A stretch of DNA of 5,255 nt from Pleurocapsa sp. MO_226.B13 (GTDB lineage Bacteria; Cyanobacteriota; Cyanobacteriia; Cyanobacteriales; Xenococcaceae). The notes below the pieces were generated by a model. The model made no database searches. It was not told where the DNA came from and saw nothing but the letters and a program-made list of their open reading frames with translations. Made by a program: the position numbers and the translations under genes. The DNA lies in assembly GCA_030064795.1 (NCBI GenBank), contig JASJEI010000526.1, positions 1-5,255 of the forward strand, in the 5' to 3' direction. This document shows positions 1-5,163 of the stretch, one piece after another; the stretch's first letter is position 1, and each line of letters opens with the position of its first letter.

Positions 1-26
1 TTCTTAACCTAGCATTGAAATCCTAA

Positions 27-46
27 GACTAGATTAGAGTCTAGTC
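27..46. repeat. Perfect short inverted repeat (hairpin or operator)
   Basis: GACTAGA (27-33) and TCTAGTC (40-46) are exact reverse complements separated by the 6-base spacer TTAGAG. No T tract follows on the plus strand, so it is not a typical Rho-independent terminator in that direction. It could be a protein-binding site or a hairpin belonging to a gene to the left of the window. The symmetry is seen directly; any function is a guess. Confidence 0.45.
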
Positions 47-102
47 AAGAAAATACTGATATCTAAAAGATTAAATTAATAACAATACCTCTAACTCTGT
101 AG

Positions 103-186
103 TATTTCTTGGCGACAAACATTTACTCCAAACTCGGTGTTGCCAAAAACCAGGTTTGGAAATTGCTACATGCCTGGGAAAAATAG
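103..186 (+). pseudogene. Possible tail of a lost helix-turn-helix-like gene
   Basis: Between a TAG at 100-102 and a TAG at 184-186 one frame is open and ends in SKLGVAKNQVWKLLHAWEK. The amphipathic pattern, with an LGVAKNQV turn followed by a W-containing helix, resembles the turn and recognition helix of a DNA-binding domain. A TTG at 109 could start a peptide of about 25 residues, but there is no ribosome binding site. Since the rest of the window is full of gene fragments, this may be the last remnant of a decayed gene. It is too short to assign to a family and could be chance. Confidence 0.2.
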
Positions 187-296
187 CTATTACAGAAATC
201 ATGAATTCTATAGAAAATCATAACTCCGTGCGACTACTGAAGGTTTCTGCGAACTCAATTAAGCGTAGTTAGTAAATTTAAGTTCAACTAAGTCTC

Positions 297-999
297 ATGG
301 CTAAACTGATTCTAATTCGTCACGGACAAAGCCTCTGGAATGCCCAAAACAAGTTTACAGGTTGGGTAGACGTTCCCTTGAGTGAAAGAGGACGTGCGGA
401 AGCGACGATCGCCTCTTGTAAATTAAGAGAAAAACACTATCAGGTAGATGTCTGCTTTACCAGCTTACTAATTAGAGCCATTGAAACGGCAATTGTCTGC
501 CTGACTGAATGCGACGAAATTTGTGGTGGCAAAACCCCGATTATCCAACACGCTGCTGACGATCCTAACTGGCATGGTTGGAATGAGTACGAAGGCAGTC
601 ACGATGAGGAACTACCTATTTTTCCTACTTCAGCATTAGATGAGAGGTATTACGGGCAATTGCAGGGTTTAAATAAAGTGGCAACGGCAAAAAAATATGG
701 TCAAGAGCAAGTTCGTGTTTGGCGACGCTCTTACAATACTCGTCCTCCTGGTGGCGAAAGCTTAGAAGATACTAAAAAAAACACGAGTCCTTCCTTTCTT
801 GCAAGGTCGCATTTTAGCTCAGATCAAAGATGGAGATAATGTGTTAGTAGCTGCCCATGGTAACTCATTACGCTCCATCATCATGGATTTAGATAATTTA
901 TCCCCAGAGGAAGTACCCAAGCTAGAACTAGCTACGGGGATTCCTATTGTTTACGAGTTCGATTCCCAAGCCCAGGTCATTAACAAAGTTCTTTTATAA
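297..999 (+). pseudogene. gpmA: BPG-dependent phosphoglycerate mutase, frameshifted
   Basis: The family interconverts 3- and 2-phosphoglycerate in glycolysis, using a phosphohistidine and 2,3-bisphosphoglycerate. The N-terminal part (from ATG 297) has the RHGQS motif with catalytic His9, then KFTGWVDVPLSERG, DERYYGQLQGLNK with the acid-base Glu near residue 116, and RPPGGESLEDT. The frame is lost at a run of eight A (774-781). The downstream frame, from about 784 to the TAA at 997-999, continues the family with VAAHGNSLR (second catalytic His at codon 856-858) and a C-terminus near TGIPIVYEF. Joining the two frames gives about 232 residues, a normal length. Removing one A gives TKKTRV; removing four bases gives the family-like spacing TKKRV. 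As written, the first frame stops at 839 without the second His, so the product should be inactive. The gene lies 15 nt before glgP. It is either a true pseudogene or a homopolymer sequencing error; the family call itself is firm. Confidence 0.9.
774..781 (+). other. A8 homopolymer at the mutase frameshift
   Basis: Eight consecutive A residues mark the point where the mutase sequence passes from its first to its second reading frame (a +1 shift relative to the first frame). Such runs are prone to indel mutation, polymerase slippage and sequencing error. Within the gene this is the only place where the protein similarity breaks; the sequence on both sides is well conserved. Confidence 0.75.
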
Positions 1000-1014
1000 A
1001 GAAAAAGTAATCTC

Positions 1015-3561
1015 ATGACTTTATCACAACCACCCCAACCTCAAATAAATCCGATCGTCGAAGACGATCGCACCGGACTAAGAGTAGCAACTCTCAGACG
1101 CGCCTTAGCTGACAACCTCTTTTATCTCCAGGGCAAATTTCCTGAAATCGCTAGCAAACATGATTATTACATGGCACTGGCTTATACAGTGCGCGATCGC
1201 CTGTTTCAGCGTTGGCTGGCAACCTACCAAACTTACCTCAAACAAAATGTCAGAGTTGTTTGTTATCTTTCGGCGGAATTCTTGGTTGGTCCTCATTTGG
1301 GCAATAATTTGATTAACTTGGATATCTACGATCGAGTGCGCCAAGCTGTTGAAGAATCGGGATTAGACCTCCAAGAATTAATCGAACAAGAAGAAGAACC
1401 AGGCTTAGGTAACGGCGGTTTAGGTCGTTTGGCTGCTTGTTACCTGGACTCCCTCTCTAACCTAGAAATTCCCGCTATTGGTTATGGCATCCGCTACGAA
1501 TTTGGCATCTTCGACCAAGAAATTCGCGATGGCTGGCAAGTAGAAATCACCGATAAATGGCTGCAATATGGCAATCCCTGGGAAATTGCCCGTCCAGAGT
1601 CTAGCGTTAACGTAAAGTTTGGCGGTCATACTGAAAGTTATATTGACGATCGGGGTAACTATCGAGTGCGCTGGATACCAGCGTATGTTGTTAAAGGGAT
1701 TCCCTACAATACGCCAATTTTGGGCTACAAGGTCAACACCGCCAATAACATGCGCCTCTGGAAAGCGGAAGCTTGTGAATCTTTCGATTTCTATCGGTTC
1801 AACGCCGGCGACTACTATGGCGCAGTTAATGAAAAAGTCGGCTCGGAAAATCTGACTAAAGTTCTCTATCCCAATGACGAGCCAATTCAGGGCAAAGAAC
1901 TGCGCTTACAACAACAATACTTCTTCGTGTCCTGTTCTCTCCAAGACATGATTCGCCTTCACATGACAGATGGAGATAGCATCGAAACTTTTGCCGATAA
2001 GTTTACCGCTCAACTCAATGATACCCATCCCTCCATCGGGGTGGCGGAATTAATGCGCTTGTTAGTAGACGAGCATCACCTAGACTGGGATAAAGCTTGG
2101 GAGATTACCCAAAAGACTTTTGCCTATACCAATCACACTCTTTTACCAGAAGCTTTGGAGAAATGGCCCATCGATATCTTTAGTCGTCTTCTACCGAGAC
2201 ATCTAGAGATTATTTATGAGATCAATCAACGATTTCTCGATCGAGTACGAATTCAATATCCTCAAGATCCAAGTAAGTTATCGCGACTATCTTTAATTGA
2301 TGACAGCGGAGAGAAATACGTCCGCATGGCAAATCTGGCTTGTGTTGGTTCTTACGCGATCAATGGAGTGGCTGCCCTACACAGTGAACTGGTTAAAACA
2401 ACTATCTTACGGGATTTTTATCAATTATGGCCCGAGAAATTTAACAATAAAACCAACGGAGTTACCCCCCGTCGCTGGATGGTACTCAGCAATCCCCGAT
2501 TAAGTGAACTCATTACTGAGAAAATTGGCGACAACTGGATTAATAATCTTGACGAACTGAAAAAATTAGAGGCTTTTGTTGAGGATGCTGTTTTCAGGCA
2601 AAAATGGCGGGAGATTAAACAGGCAATCAAGCAGGATTTAGCAGAATACACGCAAAAAAAAGTAGGAATTATTGTCAATCCAGAATCTCTATTTGACATT
2701 CAGGTCAAACGAATTCACGAATACAAGCGTCAACATCTTAATGTCCTCCATATAATTACCCTCTATAACCGCCTCAAACAAAATCCCAATCTGGATATCA
2801 CTCCCCGTACCTTTTTCTTTGGCGGTAAAGCTGCGCCTGGTTACTTTATGGCCAAGCTGATTATTAAATTAATTAACTCCGTCGGCGAAGTGGTCAACAA
2901 CGATCCTGACGTGGGCGATCGCCTAAAAGTAGTATTTTTACCTGACTATAATGTTACTTTGGGTCAACGAGTTTATCCTGCTGCCGATCTATCCGAGCAA
3001 ATTTCCACCGCAGGAAAAGAAGCTTCTGGTACGGGAAACATGAAATTCTCCCTCAATGGTGCGCTGACTATCGGCACTCTCGACGGGGCAAATGTAGAAA
3101 TCCGTGAAGAAGTGGGGGCAGAGAATTTCTTCCTGTTTGGCTTAAAAACAGAAGAAGTCTGCGACTTGAAAGCTCAAGGCTACAATCCCTGGGATTACTA
3201 CAATTCCAACCCAGAACTCAAAGCCGTTATAGACCTAATTAGTTCTGGTTTCTTTTCCCACGGCGATTTCAATCTATTTAAACCTATTGTAGACAATCTC
3301 CTCTATGACGACCCCTACTTACTATTAGCTGATTATCAGTCTTATATTGACTGTCAACAGCAAGTCAGTCAAGCCTATCGCGATCGCGATAATTGGACGC
3401 GGATGTCAATTTTGAATGTCGCACGGATGGGTAAATTTTCTAGCGATCGCTCTATTCGTGAATACTGTGAGGATATTTGGCAGGTAGAACCAGTTCCGAT
3501 TCAAATAGAAGAATACGTTCAAGCTAATGCTGGTTTATCAAACGACAAAGGTATAGGATGA
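1015..3561 (+). CDS. glgP: Glycogen (alpha-glucan) phosphorylase
   Basis: This cytosolic enzyme of glycosyltransferase family 35 releases glucose-1-phosphate from alpha-1,4-glucan ends using inorganic phosphate and pyridoxal phosphate. The frame is intact over 848 residues, the usual family length. Visible motifs are CYLSAEFLVG and GLGNGGLGRLAA (about 130-140) in the N-terminal domain, NKTNGVTPRRW (478-488), KRIHEYKRQ (565-573, with the phosphate-contacting Lys/Arg set), FGGKAAPGY (602-610) and EASGTGNMKF (669-678). Lys677 is the expected PLP Schiff-base lysine, equivalent to Lys680 of the muscle enzyme. The ATG at 1015 fits because it lies 15 nt after the mutase stop and the family N-terminus (LRRALADNLFYLQGK) follows about 27 residues later. 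No Shine-Dalgarno is obvious. The same TCTCATG context precedes the mutase start. Three HIP1 octamers lie within the gene. It is probably co-transcribed with the mutase and serves dark glycogen breakdown. Confidence 0.98.
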   Translation: MTLSQPPQPQINPIVEDDRTGLRVATLRRALADNLFYLQGKFPEIASKHDYYMALAYTVRDRLFQRWLATYQTYLKQNVRVVCYLSAEFLVGPHLGNNLINLDIYDRVRQAVEESGLDLQELIEQEEEPGLGNGGLGRLAACYLDSLSNLEIPAIGYGIRYEFGIFDQEIRDGWQVEITDKWLQYGNPWEIARPESSVNVKFGGHTESYIDDRGNYRVRWIPAYVVKGIPYNTPILGYKVNTANNMRLWKAEACESFDFYRFNAGDYYGAVNEKVGSENLTKVLYPNDEPIQGKELRLQQQYFFVSCSLQDMIRLHMTDGDSIETFADKFTAQLNDTHPSIGVAELMRLLVDEHHLDWDKAWEITQKTFAYTNHTLLPEALEKWPIDIFSRLLPRHLEIIYEINQRFLDRVRIQYPQDPSKLSRLSLIDDSGEKYVRMANLACVGSYAINGVAALHSELVKTTILRDFYQLWPEKFNNKTNGVTPRRWMVLSNPRLSELITEKIGDNWINNLDELKKLEAFVEDAVFRQKWREIKQAIKQDLAEYTQKKVGIIVNPESLFDIQVKRIHEYKRQHLNVLHIITLYNRLKQNPNLDITPRTFFFGGKAAPGYFMAKLIIKLINSVGEVVNNDPDVGDRLKVVFLPDYNVTLGQRVYPAADLSEQISTAGKEASGTGNMKFSLNGALTIGTLDGANVEIREEVGAENFFLFGLKTEEVCDLKAQGYNPWDYYNSNPELKAVIDLISSGFFSHGDFNLFKPIVDNLLYDDPYLLLADYQSYIDCQQQVSQAYRDRDNWTRMSILNVARMGKFSSDRSIREYCEDIWQVEPVPIQIEEYVQANAGLSNDKGIG
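1193..1200. repeat. HIP1 octamer (one of six in the window)
   Basis: GCGATCGC is the highly iterated palindrome typical of many cyanobacterial genomes. Copies are seen starting at 1193, 2915, 3380 and 3443 within glgP, at 4103 in the pstB remnant and at 4677 in the intergenic region. The density supports a cyanobacterial origin. It persists in the decayed region, which suggests that DNA is native rather than foreign. Confidence 0.85.
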
Positions 3562-3571
3562 TGAGCTTGAG

Positions 3572-3628
3572 AGACTGTTTATCAAAAATTATTAAGTAGC
3601 TTGTTGCTTAATTTTAGATAGTCTTTTT
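3572..3628 (+). terminator. Probable Rho-independent terminator after glgP
   Basis: Eleven bases after the glgP stop, AGACT...ATC (3572-3582) can pair with GATAGTCT (3617-3624) around a small bulge. Inside, ATTAAG (3591-3596) pairs with CTTAAT (3607-3612). The outer stem is followed by a T tract to 3628. The stem is AT-rich and imperfect, but its position and T tail fit an intrinsic terminator of the mutase-glgP transcript. The remnant pstS frame begins inside the T tail, so there is no room for a pstS promoter between them. Confidence 0.6.
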
Positions 3629-3824
3629 GAGATTAAATGTAGTTAAATCTATAACTATAGGTTGTTTTGTAGCGGCAATTTTGATTGGCTGTACTGCTGA
3701 TAGTGCCGATGAATTAAATTCGATTCAAATAGATGGGTCTAGTACTGTCTATCCTATAACTAAAGAAATAGCCGAAAAATATCAAGCTAGTGTTCAAGAA
3801 ACAGTAGATATTACTGTTTACTTT
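3627..3824 (+). pseudogene. pstS: PstS N-terminal remnant (phosphate-binding lipoprotein)
   Basis: PstS is the periplasmic phosphate receptor of the PstSCAB importer. This piece has a short basic N-region (MRLNVVKS), a hydrophobic stretch and a lipobox-like LIGC with Cys22, so it carries a lipoprotein signal. It is followed by the PstS opening IQIDGSSTVYPITKEIAEKY (34-52) and VDITVYF (to about residue 66). In the family this leads into a glycine-rich SGTGGGF segment. Here the similarity stops at about 3824, and the frame runs a few codons more to a TAA at 3846-3848. The only in-frame start is a TTG at 3627, within the T tract of the glgP terminator, with no ribosome binding site or promoter space. 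The original start may be lost. It is not functional as a phosphate receptor. Confidence 0.88.
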
Positions 3825-3826
3825 AA

Positions 3827-3952
3827 AATAACTGGCTTGACAGCATAACTGTTGAGGAGTTGAAGAAAATTTGGTCTCCGACAGCAGAAGAGAAAATTAC
3901 CCGTTGGAATCAAATCCGAGATGATTTACCAAATCAACCACTAAATCTCTAT
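3827..3952 (+). pseudogene. pstS: PstS internal remnant, after a deletion
   Basis: In a different frame from the N-terminal piece, the sequence reads [16 protein letters not shown], then TRWNQIR and QPLNLY. This is the conserved central PstS segment, where the family normally reads on from PLNLY to GPGTDSGTF. A TAA lies directly upstream in this frame at 3824-3826, so the junction with the N-terminal piece is at about 3824-3827 and the intervening PstS residues (probably of the order of a hundred) are missing. Similarity stops sharply after LY at 3952, where PstC sequence begins in another frame. The frame itself remains open onward to 4405. A TTG at 3860 gives an apparent start but is simply an internal Leu codon. 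Confidence 0.9.
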
Positions 3953-4085
3953 TTTAACCACCAGTTCTTGGAATCCCCCCGCAGCAAAATTTGGCGTACT
4001 GCCCATGATCTACGGCACAATCGTCAGTTCTTTAATTGCCCTGTTAATAGCTTTTCCCATCGGTATCGCCAGTGCAATTGTCTTA
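3951..4085 (+). pseudogene. pstC: PstC remnant (phosphate permease, one internal piece)
   Basis: PstC is one of the two membrane subunits of the Pst phosphate ABC importer. In the frame starting at 3951 the DNA encodes [24 protein letters not shown] and [17 protein letters not shown], which match the PstC segment around its second membrane helix (family pattern SSWNP...[19 protein letters not shown]). Only 45 of roughly 300 residues remain. Upstream in this frame there is a TAA at 3942-3944. Downstream the frame continues with unrelated residues because the DNA becomes pstB read out of frame. Since the longest open frame across this region is a different one, standard gene calling would miss this piece. 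Confidence 0.85.
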
Positions 4086-4087
4086 GT

Positions 4088-4405
4088 TTGTGTATTGCTA
4101 GAGCGATCGCCCTCAAGCCAGATGTGGTGTTAATGGATGAACCTTGTTCTGCCCTCGATCCGATCTCTACAGGCAAAGTAGAAGAACTCATTAATCAACT
4201 CAAGGAAAATTATACGATTGCGATCGTGACTCACAATATGCAACAAGCAGCCAGAATCTCGGATATGACTGCTTTTTTCAACGCTGAAGAAGAAAAAAAA
4301 GGTAATCGCTTTGGTTATTTAGTTGAGTACAATACAACCCGAAAAATCTTTGAGACTCCAGAGGAGAAAGCGACTCAAGAGTATGTCAGCGGTCGCTTTG
4401 GCTAA
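4088..4405 (+). pseudogene. pstB: PstB C-terminal remnant (phosphate ABC transporter ATPase)
   Basis: PstB is the cytoplasmic ATPase of the Pst phosphate importer. The piece starts inside the helix after the signature motif ([12 protein letters not shown]) and keeps Walker B (VVLMDEP), the D-loop (SALDP) and the switch histidine in IVTHNMQQA. It also keeps the typical end YLVEY...[20 protein letters not shown] before the TAA at 4403-4405. About 105 of the usual ~260-270 residues remain. Walker A, the Q-loop and the LSGGQ signature are missing, so it cannot work as an ATPase alone. It is in the same frame as the PstS internal piece, with out-of-frame pstC DNA between them, so an apparent open frame of 181 codons spans 3860-4405. 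No pstA sequence is visible. Confidence 0.93.
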
Positions 4406-4598
4406 GATACAAGCTATTTGTTCAACTCAGCAGATAGAAAAAAAGGGACAAAACTAGTGGACGTAGGCGTAAAGAGAGTTACCATTAGTCTGGTGTAGAA
4501 AAGCAAAATTTATGGTTCGGGAAGTGCTTGGGGTAGAGGCAGTATGCCTGGAAAAAGTTTCTGGTCTTTATTGATTGAAGGTTTATAAGTGTTTTGTA

Positions 4599-4664
4599 TG
4601 GTGGGTAGATGGCGATTACTCAGAATCTCAAACGTCAAATCAACAATAAATGCGTAACCCACCA
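4599..4664. repeat. Inverted repeat, fragment of a cyanobacterial dispersed repeat
   Basis: TGGTGGGT (4599-4606) and ACCCACCA (4657-4664) are exact reverse complements with about 50 bases between them. The right arm sits in TGCGTAACCCACCAATA, which resembles the GGTGGGTTACGC palindromic repeats common between cyanobacterial genes. The left arm in TTTGTATGGTGGGTAGATGG resembles another end of such elements. The symmetry is seen; the assignment to a repeat family is from memory of similar sequences and is tentative. Confidence 0.4.
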
Positions 4665-4778
4665 ATATTTATCAAAGCGATCGCTAATATTTAAATCGAT
4701 GAATTTGAATTTTTCTTTCACTGATAATAGTAAATTATAAAAATATTTACCTGGAAAATAGTTTAAGGGCAAATAACA

Positions 4779-4794
4779 GTCTGACCCCAATAAT
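4779..4794. repeat. GGGGTCAGAC-type motif next to the ThiG stop
   Basis: On the minus strand the sequence just after the ThiG stop reads AATTATTGGGGTCAGAC. Similar TGGGGTCAGAC cores occur at the ends of REP-like elements mobilised by REP-associated transposases in many bacteria. Only one half is present and no transposase is seen, so this is a weak call that could be coincidence. Confidence 0.25.
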
Positions 4795-4923
4795 TTAACT
4801 GACCGTACCTGTCAGGGGAGAACTGGCGGTGGCGTATTGTTTGACGGGAATTCTACCTGAGAGATAAGCTAGCCTACCTGCTTCGGTTGCCAAACCCATT
4901 GCCCGTGCCATAGTTACTGGGTT
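4795..4923 (-). pseudogene. thiG: Thiazole synthase (ThiG) C-terminal remnant
   Basis: ThiG builds the thiazole phosphate of thiamine in the cytoplasm from 1-deoxy-D-xylulose 5-phosphate, dehydroglycine and ThiS thiocarboxylate. The last 42 residues of this minus-strand frame read [38 protein letters not shown] and a short end before the TAA at 4795-4797. That is the characteristic ThiG C-terminus (family pattern MA.AM..A..AGR.AY.AGRIP.K.YA.ASSPLTG). In cyanobacteria ThiG is often the C-terminal half of a ThiO-ThiG fusion, so the parent could have been either form. Everything upstream, including the catalytic Schiff-base lysine region, is missing. The piece is joined in frame to an amidohydrolase N-terminus and cannot act as a thiazole synthase. 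Confidence 0.85.
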
Positions 4924-5163
4924 TAAGTTCTGAAAGAAGTGATGATGGGTATTAACTAATCCAGGTAAGACTAGATGCCGATCCTTTAAGTCCAAAACTT
5001 CATCGGCAGTGTCGGGTAATTCTGCGGTTGTGCCTACTTGTTCGATCGCATTGTCCCTTATTAATAACGCACCGTGTCTAATTTCGCGCCTTTCGTCGTC
5101 CATTGTTACGAGGGTGTGGATATTTTTGACTAGTAAGGAGTCACGTAGTAATAAGTTTCCCAT
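4924..5163 (-). pseudogene. Amidohydrolase N-terminal remnant (8-oxoguanine deaminase type)
   Basis: From the ATG at 5163-5161 the first ~80 residues match metal-dependent amidohydrolases of the ATZ/TRZ group, which includes 8-oxoguanine and hydroxyatrazine deaminases. Seen are [19 protein letters not shown] (10-28), [14 protein letters not shown] (31-44), [20 protein letters not shown] and the metal-binding HxH in THHHFF (His73 and His75). The family then normally continues for about 370 more residues with further metal ligands. Here it breaks after FFQNL, at about 4924, into ThiG sequence in the same frame, giving a 122-residue chimera ending at 4795. The other zinc ligands and the catalytic Asp are lost, so no deaminase activity is expected. 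The exact substrate class of the parent is inferred. There is no clear ribosome binding site before the ATG. Confidence 0.82.

Larger units (their letters stand above)
1..296. other. Intergenic region upstream of the phosphoglycerate mutase
   Basis: No complete gene is visible in this AT-rich stretch of about 300 bases. It holds a perfect 7-bp inverted repeat (27-46) and a short open stretch at 103-186 whose translation looks protein-like; both are listed separately. The DNA nearest the mutase start (about 240-296) presumably carries the promoter and leader of the mutase-glgP unit, but I find no convincing -35/-10 pair and no purine-rich ribosome binding site before the ATG at 297. Confidence 0.5.
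4406..4794. other. Gene-poor spacer with possible remnants
   Basis: No complete gene is visible between the pstB remnant and the ThiG remnant, two genes that converge here. After the pstB stop the same frame is open to a TAG at 4496-4498 (reading LVDVGVKRVTISLV at its end) and again to a TAA at 4586-4588 (reading YGSGSAWGRGSMPGKSFW). These look somewhat protein-like but I cannot assign them. The second half is very AT-rich and holds an inverted repeat (4599-4664), a HIP1 site (4677-4684) and a GTCTGACCCC motif. No clear terminator is seen for either flanking gene. Confidence 0.5.

Noticed and set aside
771..839. Programmed ribosomal frameshifting at the A8 run as a deliberate mechanism
   Set aside because: No stimulatory hairpin or Shine-Dalgarno-like element is evident and mutases of this family are not known to use recoding. 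An indel or a sequence error is simpler.
1105..1344. Open frame on the minus strand inside the 5' part of glgP
   Set aside because: It lies wholly within a strongly conserved gene on the other strand and its translation matches no family I recognise; it is a shadow of glgP.
1619..2503. Alternative plus-strand frames inside glgP (1619-1855 and 2297-2503)
   Set aside because: They overlap intact GlgP coding sequence in another frame and show no domain or ribosome binding site.
2421..2699. Second minus-strand open frame inside glgP
   Set aside because: The same reasoning applies: it is antisense to conserved GlgP motifs, with no start signal and no recognisable domain.
3627..3848. A genuine small secreted lipoprotein of 73 residues
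   Set aside because: The signal peptide and lipobox are real, but the mature part is just the start of PstS, cut off at a junction. There is no promoter or ribosome binding site.
4795..5163. A novel bifunctional deaminase-thiazole synthase enzyme
   Set aside because: Both halves lack most of their catalytic domains, so the fusion cannot carry either activity. A deletion scar explains it better.
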